Position numbers and translations under genes: made by a program
Assembly: GCA_030512335.1 (NCBI GenBank)
Contig: JAULSU010000001.1
Location: 4,712,001 to 4,776,000, forward strand
Length of the DNA stretch: 64,000 nt
From: Immersiella caudata
Taxonomy: Eukaryota; Ascomycota; Sordariomycetes; Sordariales; Lasiosphaeriaceae
Direction of reading: 5' to 3'
Shown: piece by piece, positions 53,810 to 64,000 of the stretch
How positions within the stretch are numbered: position 1 is the first letter of the stretch
Layout: each line of letters starts with the position of its first letter
The notes under the pieces: model-generated
Seen by the model: the letters and a program-made list of their open reading frames with translations, nothing else
Told to the model about the DNA's origin: nothing
Databases searched by the model: none

Positions 53810-56800
53810 GGTGAATACTGCCAGAAAACAGGTGTCACATGTCCATTGAAGGCACCATAGACGAGTACAGAAAAATGGGGTACGTTTGAAGTCATCGCGA
53901 TGTTGCCAACTTGCTTTGACTGCCAGGCCTGAAGCTGCGTGGTTGCGTGTTCGCCAGAAGCGGTTAGTTCAGGGATAATATTGAAGGCCCAGGCGGACAG
54001 GAACGGGATGTGAGGGTCGCAAACATCATGGAAAGCCGAGGGTCAGTGCACGGATTCTGGGTCGAAGATATGGATTGCTCCGACTAGGTAATCAGGTTTA
54101 ACTTGTCACGAGGCTTTTTGGTAAAGCACACATCACGTTTGCTTGATGCGGTGAGGAAGCCCATCTGCGGAACTAACCACTTGCTTGAGTTCATGGTGCA
54201 AGCTTGCAAGGGCCGCCGGACGGGGATGGGAGTTCGCTCGCCCCAAGGCGGACTGTCATGCCCATTCGAGGTCAGAGTTGAGTTCTCGGTCTTCGTCACA
54301 CCAGCTGGGGCGTCAGCATCTGCATCCTGCAAGGTCGAGACGCAAACCCGGGCCTGGTTCGCAGTGGAAGCACGTGCGCACCGGTGCGTAGCTCTGGGTA
54401 TCCATGACAATGTTTAGCACGGCTCACTGCCTTCTGTCAGACTGCCAGCTGTCCATCGTCCTGCCTGGATCTGCACCGGGAGCACGAGCCAGCGGAGGGC
54501 GTTCCGGAGACGTTGAAGCGGTGAGTGAAGCGGACAGGCATATCAAAATCTCCGATGCGACGTTGGCCACGTAGGTAGAGTAGCTGGTGTCGGGGCGCCC
54601 CACAACATCACTTGGGGTTGGCGCTTCGCTTCAAGTCGAGGTGATGTGCCCCGAGCTCCCTCTCGCCGCCGCGTTCGGCAACAGGTTTTCACCACCAGTT
54701 ATGAGTGAGCAGTTGACAAGTTCTTGCAAAAGGAGTGCGTCCCAACTGATTAGATTCCAGAGAGGCGATATACCAGCCGTTCGCTCGTTAATATCGGTTG
54801 CCCAAGGGTCTCACAGGGAAAGTCAGCGGTGGACTGTCCATCCTTGCGTCACATCTTATGCGAACCAGGGAAAAGTGGAGGAGCCACTTAGAACGCGGGA
54901 AATCTGGACGCGTCGCTGGCAAAACGCGTAAAAACGCGAACGACCGATCCGGGAGCGGATGCGCTCATCGCTGGGACGGCTGTCCTGATGATTTCATGCC
55001 CTGTATTTGCTGTGACGTTGAAATCTTATTCGACAGGTATCATCGCAAGGCCTTGAAATTCGAGGTGCAGACATATATCTCTCGCAAGCGCTCGATTGTG
55101 TGCTTTGTCTACTGCAACTCAAAGTGTCCTCCCGTCGACCGTGAGGGGTTCTGTGGTCAAAACCCATATCGCCTGCGACCCCCGCCGCACTTACAGTCCC
55201 GCAACGCCGCGCGCAACGGCTGCAGTTTACCAGCCACCCCGATTTCCAACTCCCCAACACCATTTGATCACAACGCACGGGCTGCACAGCAGGTCGACCA
55301 GTCTGCTGCGAAGAACGAGCTCGTTGGCCTGCCCAAGAAGGTCATTTTGCGATCTTGTAATTGCGACCTCTCATTTCGCTGTGTCCTCGCTGGCAAAGAG
55401 GTTCTCTTATTACCCCGCGCCAACTTCTGCCGGCCGGTCTCCACCACCGAGTTGAGTTCCAGGTTGCAGCTTGATCCGCGGCGCTGGACTGGACGGCCAA
55501 GTGCTGCCCGCCGATCTAGCTGCGCGTTTGCTGAGTGTTTCGGCTCCAACACTTTCTGCCCCGTCTGCATGTGAACGCCGTTGAACCCTTCTCGGACGAT
55601 TCGCGACTGCTTGTTCGCGGAGGGGCTTGAGGTGCAGTGCAGCAGACAGGGTATTGTTTCCTGCCCCCTTCGACGGGCATACATGCCTCGACCTTAGGCA
55701 TACCTTAGGCTCTCTTGGAAACGCGCCAGTCCTGCCTGGATCGACCAACCGGGACCCAGCTTGTCGCGACCCTCGACGCGTCGCCGTCATCAGCCCGCCA
55801 GCCAGCAGCATCCAGCTCGCCGAGCAGGCACTTCTCGACAAGGCTTTCCAGGTTCCAGAGGCCGCTGCTTGCTTCTGCGCGAACCACGAATCCCGCCATC
55901 ATCTGCAGGGCTTCCCAATCCCCACACGCCTACCCAGTGGTCACGCTCCAAGGCGCTTTGGACTGGGAGCCGTCGAGATTGAGGATTGCGGACCCCTGGA
56001 TTCAACAAAAAACGACAAGGACCCTTTCGGACCCCCCTGCACCGCTGCGCTGCTGCACTGTACCCACTCACCCGCTGGCGTGTCGAGCTCGCTTGGTTCT
56101 GTGGCTGCCGCTCACTGGTCGTACTGTGTGTCTCTCCTGGTGGGGGGGCTTTTTGCGCCTGGGTCTGGGCCGTTGAACACCAAAGTCCTGCCCGCCGCCC
56201 GCACTTCTTCTCCGGGCGTTCACTCTCTCCTGGCAATTACCCTGTCGTTTTCTACTCCTCCACGACACCTAGGACCCTTAGATATCACAGGCATCCCCGT
56301 CCCTTAATTATATTCTTGCTCTCCTCTTTTCTACTTGCCCAGTCACTCCTTTGCGACCCAATTGGCATCGGGTCGCCCTTGGCGCAAGAGGGTCTTTGGG
56401 TCTGTCTGGGGAGCTACGGACTTGACGTTCGACGACACGACACTTGCCAACTCTTCCGGCTAGACGACCGCATTTCCTTTTTCCCGCCTCACAGACGACA
56501 CGGAACGACCTATTTCTTTTTATCTTACTCCTTTTCGGCGTCCGCAAGCTACTATCGAAACGAACAGTCCCTGGGGCGCTTGTTGCGCGGCTCAAGCCGT
56601 TGCATGGCTGGCGACGCTAGTCTCCTGACTTCCAGCCACCAACTTTGGCAGCTACCCGTCAGTCGGTGTCATTGAAAGTTTGCGCATCGTATCGCATCGC
56701 GCAGAAACTTTGGCTAGCTTTCCTGTTGCGAGCGTCGCAAAAGCTTCCATCCGACCACCAATTCTCACATTTGGTCGCTGGCGCTGTGTCTGGATTCGCC

Positions 56801-56954
56801 AATTGTCGGCGCACCGTATCAGCAGCCTGAGCGTGAACTCCCTCCTGGTTGGACACGCCCCGACTTTTATCAGGACACCCAGCATCCCTTGTTTCTACAT
56901 TTCGGTTCCTTCATGACGCCTCTGCATTCCCGCGACCTCTTGTCCTAAGACAAC
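53810..56954. other. 3.1-kb gap, probably including a very long CT-rich leader
   Basis: No gene supported. From about 55.3 kb to 56.95 kb the plus strand is strongly C/T-rich, with many short frames starting with ATG, the usual look of a long 5' leader with upstream ORFs. The long frames at 54798-55574 and 55627-56307 have no domain and match this composition bias. Confidence 0.5.
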
Positions 56955-58895
56955 ATGAATCAACATTCCGGCGCGGCGACCCTGCCGAGGGGTTTCAGGT
57001 ACTCAGCCTTCGAGGCCCCGAGAACGCCTGAGCCCATGTCACAGAGTGACGAAGTTCAGATGCCGCGGCTGCCGTCGCCACCAAGACCGCGCCTGAAGTT
57101 GAAGAGGCGGGTTGTCTCCCAGCTTTCTGCTCCGACACAGCAATTTCTCGCCTCCGTTGCCGCCGCCGACGTTCCCATACCGAGCATCGAAGAGCCCGAG
57201 ACCGAACCCAGGGATTTCGACATGGGCGGTATCACCGCGTTGACCCGGCAAATCCACGGTGACGATGACAGGGATATGCATCTCCTCCAACCTCGCGGCA
57301 GGACATTCTCGCCGCCAAAGACACCAGCACCCGACTGCGTACCTTCCCTGTCCCCTACACGATATCCCAACTGGACAATCGACTCGGCCATCAGCAGCGT
57401 CGAGTCTACCCCCGAATATGAGTCTAGTCGACCCTCAACATCACGGTCGACGCAGACTAGCGCCTCTTTGTTCAGTCGCATCTCTCACGTATCAGACGAC
57501 TGCGGCGACTTTGACGAAGACGTCAAGGACCGCTATGTTCTCAGCCCAGATGATGATGTTGGCCTTCGCGGGGCCGCCGACGTGAAGAGCAAGAAGCTGA
57601 GGAAAGCGCCATGGACAAAGGCCATGAGTGACCACCTCTGGTCAACGTTCGTGCTTTATCTTCAAGACCCCAAGGTCACGCCTTTCAGGATGGGCAAGAA
57701 CTCCATCCCTCCTCACGGCGTGATGCTTCGCGTGTCACGAGAAGCAAAGCGCAGCTGGAAGGGCTCGAAGGCCCTCGCCAAGGCAACTAACCCGAATGAG
57801 GGTCGGAAGAGTGGGAGTAGCACTCCCACCGCCGAGAGCTCCGGCGCCTTTATTCAATGGCCCCATACCTGTGCCGCTACTCGGGGGCATCTTCGGGAGC
57901 TCTGTCGGTTGAAGGCTGCCTCTGGAGCCAAGAACCACAAGTTCTTGTCCCGGAGCCCGACACCGTTCAACCAAGCTGCTGCTCGCCATTGGAACCGCCG
58001 CTCGACCCCTGCTCGGGGTCCATCTGCCTTCGCCCAGGACATGTCCATGTCGCTTGCTCTGAGCACCTCGGAGAGCATGCAACCACAAGGGCCATTGGCT
58101 CAGCTGACTGGTTCCAGTCCCGGACCTGTCGACCGGGCCGAGTCGCCAGCATTTGCCAGTCCGTCCCTGACCACTTATGAAGGCGAGCCTTCCTTTGCCG
58201 AACGGCAAGAGCGGCAAAGACTTGGCTCGCCGTTTGGGGCCAGGAGCTACGGACCAAGCTCCTCCAACTCCCTTGCTGCGGCGTTAGGTCTCAATAGCCC
58301 TATGCCCCGTCGGTTGACCCACACCGTTGGACCCCGTCGAACGCTTCAGTCGCCTGTTCGCCTCAGCAGGTCAAGCACGCAAAAGCGTAGACACACTCAG
58401 TCCAGCGAGCCCCGCAAACGGCCAACCATGGGCTTCGATATGTGGATCGATCCCAACAACAGAGCGGGACCTGCCGTCGAAGCCATCCGTTCTGCAGAGT
58501 TTAGCTCCTCCAGCTCTGGACTTCTCGACGACCCTTTCGTACCACGGATACCAGCCGAGCCGATGCTTTCCACATCGACAAGCCTGCCCAACGTTGCGGC
58601 ACAGCTGGACACGCCGGCGCTACCGCCGCCTCGTCTTGGATCCCCGTTTTCAGTATCAACAACCTCGACCAGCTTCAGCTTCCCCAACCGCATTCATAGA
58701 ATGCAGCAGGGTGGTAGTGTGGATTTAGGGATGCTTGGCCGGCCCTTCTTCGCCACTATTCAGCAAGGTGCCGAGTCTACCACGACACAGTCAGCCCGCC
58801 CGGGGCTGGTCGGTCGTCTGGCTTACATTGACCAACGACTCAAGGAGTTCAATCGGCGTGACGCTGCCCGTCGTCGGTCCGACTCTCCTGTGTAA
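56955..58895 (+). CDS. Unrecognised putative regulator with one conserved Trp-containing module
   Basis: Single exon of 646 residues. Most of it is disordered (Ser/Pro/Thr/Arg-rich), with SP/TP sites typical of cell-cycle or MAP-kinase targets. One compact block around residues 215-270 looks folded: KLRKAPWTKAMSDHLWSTF, then LYLQDPKVTPFRMG, PPHGVMLRVSREAKRSW. The three tryptophans and the basic final helix resemble a Myb/SANT-like DNA-binding unit, but this is my inference and the spacing is loose. The C-terminal region has basic QKRRHTQSSEPRKRPTMGF, a possible nuclear signal, and ends RLAYIDQRLKEFNRRDAARR. The long CT-rich leader with upstream ATGs also suits a regulated gene. No family name can be given. 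Confidence 0.82.
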   Translation: MNQHSGAATLPRGFRYSAFEAPRTPEPMSQSDEVQMPRLPSPPRPRLKLKRRVVSQLSAPTQQFLASVAAADVPIPSIEEPETEPRDFDMGGITALTRQIHGDDDRDMHLLQPRGRTFSPPKTPAPDCVPSLSPTRYPNWTIDSAISSVESTPEYESSRPSTSRSTQTSASLFSRISHVSDDCGDFDEDVKDRYVLSPDDDVGLRGAADVKSKKLRKAPWTKAMSDHLWSTFVLYLQDPKVTPFRMGKNSIPPHGVMLRVSREAKRSWKGSKALAKATNPNEGRKSGSSTPTAESSGAFIQWPHTCAATRGHLRELCRLKAASGAKNHKFLSRSPTPFNQAAARHWNRRSTPARGPSAFAQDMSMSLALSTSESMQPQGPLAQLTGSSPGPVDRAESPAFASPSLTTYEGEPSFAERQERQRLGSPFGARSYGPSSSNSLAAALGLNSPMPRRLTHTVGPRRTLQSPVRLSRSSTQKRRHTQSSEPRKRPTMGFDMWIDPNNRAGPAVEAIRSAEFSSSSSGLLDDPFVPRIPAEPMLSTSTSLPNVAAQLDTPALPPPRLGSPFSVSTTSTSFSFPNRIHRMQQGGSVDLGMLGRPFFATIQQGAESTTTQSARPGLVGRLAYIDQRLKEFNRRDAARRRSDSPV

Positions 58896-60343
58896 CACAA
58901 CTTTTCGACCGTTTCACTTCTATTCTTCCAGTTTTGCATCCTTCTCTGTATATCTTTCTAAACCTTGTTGTCTCGCGATGTGGATGGAACGGAGGAAGGG
59001 CACCACAGTATGCCTATGTTCTTCACGACTGCACATGATCCCACGCGTATGGACGTTGTCGACATACGACTTGCGTGGCTTATGATCTGGAGAAACTACA
59101 CCGCCGACGGGCTGAATGAACAGAGACATTTCTGCTTTGGATACTGTCCATGATCTCAGCAGGCAACCTGCTTAACCATGGTGTTCCTGGAGAGAAATAT
59201 CACGTCCAGGGACTGGAGATTTTGGAGACACGGATTTTTTTGCCCATTTTTCTCTCGTCATCTAGGGGGGGTTTGCCAATGGCCGGATCTTGCGAAAAGT
59301 TTAACGACGATCATGACCAACACGATATGCACTTTACTTCTCCTTTTCTCCTCTGGGCCCTTTTTGTTCTTACTCGTCGCATTTACTGGGGGAGCAAGCT
59401 TGGCTTTGCAAGGAGGCGGCTGGCTCTGGGTTTAGATTGGAGTTGAGAGTTTTTGTTTTGCGAGAGGGTCCCGAGGAGAGGAGAAACATGAAGATAAAAG
59501 CCCCGTACATTTGTTTTCTTTTGCACACACATTTCTTTTTCATGATATGACGAATAGGGCGGCAGGACAATTACTGGCCCACGATGGATATGATATTCAC
59601 CTTAGCTTATGCAGTACATATTGAGAGAGCGGCGATTGATAGAGCTGAATGTAAATGGATTGAAAGTGGACAGTGGTCATTGCTGGGGGTGCGTTTGTGA
59701 AAATGTGGTTGTGAAGACGTGCTTTGAAGCGAGACATGCGCATGCAGTGTCGATGCAGGGTCATAGTGTGCTGAGTTGTTTCTGCAAAGGGAGGTTTTGT
59801 TTCGGTAGCTGTAGAGATACCCGATTTTGATGTACTTTGATGAGAGTAGCAGGAGACTTTGATATTTCTGAAAGGTTCAGTTGTGGGATAAGTGACCATG
59901 TTGTAGTTTCGTTCCCGTCAGATAGAGTTTCTCAATATTTCATCATGTATGTAGGCGGATACATTTCAATAGTGGCTGAGACTTTGAGGTCAAATGTTTT
60001 CCACAAATACATGGCTTCCCTCGTGCTGTGGTGGTGAGGTTCAACTGATCTAAAGCTTCGGCCAATCGCGGCCTGCTGGGCTATTCCGGCAGCCGCGCCA
60101 AGGCGGGACCCCGTCCGTTCCCTGACCGCGTTTTCCCCCTTTTTCCCTTATCGCATTTTCGTGTTTCTCGATCCCTGGCACTCCTGGCCACGGTGCCCGA
60201 CACTCCACATCGTACTCCCGCCATTCTTTTTCTGCACAACGTTGCGAGCAGACAGGCGCGCAGGGGTGGGCTTTTGTGACTTGGTTACCTTGACTTTTTC
60301 GTCTCGCGGCTCGTTGGTCAATGCTGCGCCTGCTTTGGAAGTC
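58896..60343. other. Intergenic interval: 3' flank and PER1 promoter
   Basis: 1.4 kb. AT-rich between 58.9 and 60.0 kb. A CCAAT-centred element (GGCCAATCGCG, 60060-60070) lies 283 bp before PER1. Minus-strand frames at 60050-60588 overlap the PER1 leader and first exon and are not supported. Confidence 0.5.
60060..60070 (+). promoter_or_regulatory. CCAAT-centred 11-mer upstream of PER1
   Basis: GGCCAATCGCG, identical to the 11-mer at 62054-62064 upstream of ERV46. The CCAAT core is the site of the HAP/CBF complex. Shared control is inference. Confidence 0.45.
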
Positions 60344-61524
60344 ATGATGATGCTTGCTTGGGGGAGGCCGTGGCGCGCCGGGTTGGCCGTGGCGCTGGTG
60401 GTGTGTGTCTTGCTTGTGTGCCCGGTAGCGGCGTCGGTGGGGGACCGGTTGCCAGAGTTTAAAGAGTGTGTTAAGGTTGGTGGTTCCCTTGCTGCTGTCG
60501 CTGTGGGTTGAGGGAGGTAACTGATATCTGTCGCGACAGATCTGCATTCATGAGAATTGCGGCGCCGACACAGCGCATCGCACGCCAATTCGTATGCCCT
60601 CCTCCCTCATGCTTGGCCACACGCCCGGGCATCGCTAACCTAGCCGCGACAGCGCTCTACCGCCGCCTCCTACTTTGGACCTGCCCCTCCGAATGCGACT
60701 ACACCTGCCAGCACATCGTCACTAACCGCCGCCTCGCTGCTGAGCCCCCGCGCTCCGTTGAGCAGTTCCACGGAAAATGGCCCTTTGTGCGCGTCCTCGG
60801 CATCCAAGAGCCCATGAGCGTGCTCTTCTCCGCAGGCAACTTCCTCGCGCACTACGACGGTCTGCACAACAAGATCCTCGCCAACATCCCCGCAACATAC
60901 CCCTTACGCCGCTTCTACGTCGTGTTGGCCTACGTGTCGATGGCCGCGTGGGTATTCAGTGTCATATTTCACATGCGCGACTTCCCCGTTACAGAGCAGC
61001 TGGATTACTTTGGGGCCGGGGCGTCTGTGCTCTATGGGATGTATTATACGCCTGTGCGGGTGTTCCGGCTTGAGCGGAGCAGCAAGGCAGGAGTCCTTCG
61101 GGCGTGGACGGTGTTCTGCATCGTGCTGTATTGCATGCACGTTGCATATCTGAAACTTTGGACGTGGGACTATACGTATAATATGGCGGCGAATGTGGCG
61201 TGCGGGGTGGTGCAGAATGCGCTGTGGAGCTGGTTCAGTTTCCATCGGTATAGGAAGAGCGGGATGATGTGGGCGGTATGGCCGGGTATTGTGGTGGCGT
61301 GGGTGCTGTGCGCCATGAGCTTGGAGTTGCTGGACTTCCCGCCGATCTGGGGGGCATTGGATGCGCACAGTCTTTGGCATCTGGGGACCATTGCGCCAAC
61401 GATATTGTTCTACAAGTGAGTTTTGAGCTTGCGAGATCCGTGGGGTCAATGCTAACAGTCGGGTAGTTTCTTGGTGAGAGATGCGCAGGATGATATCGCG
61501 GCCAGCAGGAGGCTGAAGGCATGA
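60344..61524 (+). CDS. PER1: Per1/PGAP3-type GPI-lipid remodelling protein
   Basis: ER/Golgi multi-pass protein that removes the sn-2 acyl chain of GPI anchors during lipid remodelling (PGAP3 in mammals). Exons: 60344-60475, 60540-60591, 60653-61415 and 61467-61524, 334 residues. The signal peptide MMMLAWGRPWRAGLAVALVV precedes a luminal Cys-rich domain: GDRLPEFKECVK, ICIHENCG, TPIPLYRRLLLWTCPSECDY and CQHIVT. Then comes the family hallmark QFHGKWPFVRVLGIQEPMSV, followed by about seven hydrophobic segments with conserved His, such as SAGNFLAHYDGLHN and GALDAHSLWH. The short last exon adds NFLVRDAQDDIAASRR. All joins stay in frame. Three consecutive ATG codons open the gene, so the exact start may shift by one or two residues. 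Confidence 0.93.
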
Positions 61525-62392
61525 AGTTGCCGATTTAAATGTTTTGGCGATTTGCTTGCGCAGTGGGAGGTGTTCATCGGCCGAAGAGGCTGCTATCTTC
61601 AAAGCCATCTCAGTGATCAGAAGCAACAGCACACCTATCTTGGATGTCCCCTCGTCTGGAATAGGTTGCCTTCGACCTGTCCAAGCCACTCACACCGGAA
61701 GGGCAAGGTCGGCTCCGGTTGATTCGGATCAATGCAACAGTGAGCCGACTGTGCCAGATTGAGATGATGGCTTGACCAGGCGATATGCTTCGATGCCTGT
61801 GAATGACTTCTCAGAACTACCCAGAAGCCATCAGATCTGCGTCATGAGAGATAGCTGAAGCGCATTCAACGCTTTCACTTACAATCTTCTTGGGTTCAAC
61901 AAACACAAACTCCGTGGAACCCTGGGAGTTGACGAAAGCGAGCCCGCAAGGAGCCGCTAATAAGAGCCGCTAGGATGCGCTTAGCTTATCGAGGCTGATG
62001 GGTCCCGCTAGAGCTGAATCTGGCCCGTGCCCGGGAAACCATTGAACATCTAGGGCCAATCGCGAGCTTCCATCCGCTTGGCAGTGTTAGGTGGCCTTAA
62101 CTTTTCATGCTTTCCAGCCTGGTGTGTCGTGTCGTCTCGAGGCTGAAAGCTGAGAGCGTTCTCGAGCTCCCCTCTTGAGCCTTATTCTCCTCTTCCAATT
62201 GATCTTCCTTATTAGTGCTGTTCAACCCTTGGGCGGTACATTCTCCTTTCTGCGACCTCGCCGCTCTGAAGGGCTGTCGCATCCCCCTGAGCTTCTTCGA
62301 AGAACGGACGCGCCCCGCGATCGTCGAGACGCAGACACCCGTCGTTGCGACTTCAGATAGGGCGCCCCTTGCTGCCCGCCTCCGCGTTCAGG
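61525..62392. other. PER1 3' flank and ERV46 promoter
   Basis: 0.9 kb with no gene. A CCAAT element (62054-62064) lies about 330 bp upstream of the ERV46 start. The last 200 bases are C/T-rich leader. Confidence 0.55.
62054..62064 (+). promoter_or_regulatory. CCAAT-centred 11-mer upstream of ERV46
   Basis: GGCCAATCGCG, the same word and orientation as at 60060-60070 upstream of PER1. Confidence 0.45.
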
Positions 62393-63891
62393 ATGGCCAA
62401 ATCTAGGTTTACAAGGCTTGATGCCTTTACAAAGACGGTGGAGGATGCGAGGATCAGGACGACGTCTGGTGGCATTGTCACCATTGTGTCGCTGATCGTG
62501 GTGCTGTTTCTTTCGTGGGGGGAATGGAGAGATTATCGCAAGGTGGTGGTGCACCCGGAGTTGATTGTCGACAAGGGCAGAGGTACGAGTCACCGGAGGA
62601 CGCTGCAGATGTGTTGCCGCATGTACTGACGTGAAGCTTGTGCAATGCGACAGGCGAGCGCATGGAGATCCATCTCAACATTAGCTTCCCCCGGGTGCCC
62701 TGCGAGCTCCTCACGCTCGACGTCATGGACGTCTCGGGGGAGCAACAGCATGGTGTTCAGCACGGAGTGCGCAAGACCAGACTGCGGCCTCAGAGCGAAG
62801 GCGGAGGCCCAATTGACTCCAAGACGCTGTCTCTGTAAGCCGAGATTTACTCCGAGCTCTGAGTCCCCCACTGACAAGCTCAAACCCAAAGTCACGCTGC
62901 CGATGAGACTGCGACCCACCTGGATCCCTCGTACTGCGGACAGTGCTACGGCGCCAACCCCCCTTCGAACGCGAAGAAGCCCGGGTGCTGCCAGACTTGT
63001 GACGAGGTCAGGGAGGCATATGCGGAGGCATCATGGGCTTTCGGCAAGGGCGAGGGTGTCGAGCAGTGCGAGCGCGAGCACTACGCCGAGAAGCTGGACG
63101 AGCAACGAAACGAAGGCTGTCGCATTGACGGCAACCTGCGTGTGAACAAGGTTATCGGGAACTTCCACATCGCCCCGGGCCGCAGCTTCAGCAACGGGAA
63201 TATGCACGTCCACGACCTCAAGAACTACTGGGATACTCCCGTGCAGGGCGGCCACTCGTTCACCCATATCATCCACCAGCTGCGGTTCGGTCCCCAGCTC
63301 CCCGATGACGTCTACAAGAAGCTTGGTGGAAAGGGCAACCCGTGGACCAACCATCACTTAAACCCCTTGGACGGTACCCATCAGGAGACCGACGACCCCA
63401 ACTACAACTACATGTACTTCGTCAAGATTGTGCCCACCTCGTACCTGTCTCTCGGTTGGGAAAAGCGCGGAAACTACCAAGAGGATCACAGCGCCGAGCT
63501 CGGAGCATTCGGCCAGAACAGCGATGGCAGCATCGAGACGCACCAGTACTCCGTTACTAGCCACAAGCGTAGTCTTGCCGGTGGTGATGACGCCGCCGAG
63601 GGTCACCAGGAGCGCCTACACTCAAAAGGTGGTATCCCGGGTGTCTTCTTCTCCTATGTAAGTCTCCCGACAGTACCACAGTCCGTTCAGTCAACAGAAA
63701 GCTTACCGCAGCAACAGGACATCTCCCCCATGAAGGTCATCAACCGCGAGGAGCGCGCCAAGACCTTCCTCGGGTTCGTTGCTGGCCTCTGTGCCATCGT
63801 TGGTGGAACGCTCACCGTGGCAGCGGCGGTGGATCGTGCCATGTTTGAGGGCGGAATCCGGCTGAAGAAGCTCAGAGCGAAGGACATGTGA
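62393..63891 (+). CDS. ERV46: Erv46-type COPII vesicle cargo receptor
   Basis: Component of the Erv41-Erv46 complex that cycles between ER and Golgi and retrieves luminal proteins. Exons: 62393-62582, 62654-62834, 62892-63657 and 63718-63891, 436 residues (yeast Erv46 is 415). The N-terminus MAKSRFTRLDAFTKTVEDAR is followed by membrane segment 1 (GGIVTIVSLIVVLFLSWGEW). The luminal domain has FPRVPCELLTLDVMDVSGEQ, the conserved cysteines CGQCYG, CCQTCDEVREAY and GCRIDGNLRVNKVIGNFHIAPG, then FTHIIHQLRFGP. The second membrane segment is FLGFVAGLCAIVGGTLTVAA, near a basic C-terminal tail (RLKKLRAKDM). The last intron ends in tandem acceptors (CAGCAACAG). Using the final AG gives FFSYDISPMKVI as in the family. 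Confidence 0.95.
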
Positions 63892-64000
63892 TTTGCGTTT
63901 TCGGGTGGGTGTACACTATATAAACCATCTGGTTCTCTGTCTATTTCTTGTTTTGTCTTGAGGGAGCAACTAAGCTAGATGCATTGGGAATAGGAGTTAT
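63892..64000. other. 3' flank of ERV46
   Basis: 109 bases to the window edge, T-rich, consistent with a 3' UTR. Confidence 0.5.

Noticed and set aside
55627..56307. 226-codon plus-strand frame
   Set aside because: Lies in CT-rich leader-like DNA with several overlapping open frames; no domain.
1..64000. tRNA, rRNA, CRISPR, transposon or secondary-metabolite cluster
   Set aside because: No tRNA-like A/B box pair, no terminal inverted repeats with transposase remnants, no spaced direct-repeat array, and no polyketide, peptide-synthetase or terpene core gene was seen by eye.

Overview
This window is nuclear DNA of a filamentous ascomycete (Pezizomycotina, most likely Sordariomycetes). The evidence is the intron style: 49-147 nt introns with GT/AG borders and CTAAC or CTGAC branch points. 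It is supported by Zn(II)2Cys6 regulators, a fungal secreted tyrosinase, an RCR-family membrane protein and a DUF8004-type protein. Genes lie on both strands, separated by long unannotated gaps of 1-3 kb. I saw no transposon, tRNA, rRNA or CRISPR array. Exon borders were worked out by hand from splice signals, reading frame and remembered family sequences. No search was run.

Left part (1-14 kb): the end of an unrecognised gene, then UTP18 (small-subunit processome), a 1762-residue low-complexity protein, SEC20 (ER/Golgi SNARE, with a GC-AG intron), mitoribosomal protein mL53, and inorganic pyrophosphatase with a possible mitochondrial N-terminal extension.

14-25.6 kb: a Zn2Cys6 regulator and an NmrA-like oxidoreductase are transcribed divergently from a short promoter containing CCGCGG palindromes. 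The NmrA-like gene has a hairpin pairing two competing 3' splice sites. Next come a signal-peptide-bearing tyrosinase and RPA135 (second-largest subunit of RNA polymerase I), both on the minus strand.

25.6-44 kb: an ARL8 GTPase with a 20-nt exon, ribosomal protein uS9 (RPS16) with a 15-nt exon, an RCR-like membrane protein, a membrane protein with an extreme cysteine cluster and Gln/Gly/Tyr repeats, and a DUF8004-like protein.

44-64 kb: a doubtful small minus-strand gene, an atypical Zn2Cys6-like regulator, an RTG2-type Ppx/GppA protein, an O-fucosyltransferase-like type II membrane protein, a putative regulator behind a very long CT-rich leader, PER1 (GPI-lipid remodelling) and ERV46 (ER-Golgi cargo receptor).

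Most genes are housekeeping. Ribosome biogenesis (UTP18, RPA135, RPS16) and the early secretory pathway (SEC20, PER1, ERV46) are over-represented, but this looks like ordinary dispersed gene order. The only pair that looks like a functional unit is the divergent Zn2Cys6/NmrA-like pair. No clearly new multi-gene system is evident. The most unusual signals are at RNA-processing level (hairpin-linked acceptors, GC-AG intron, microexons) and in short protein motifs.
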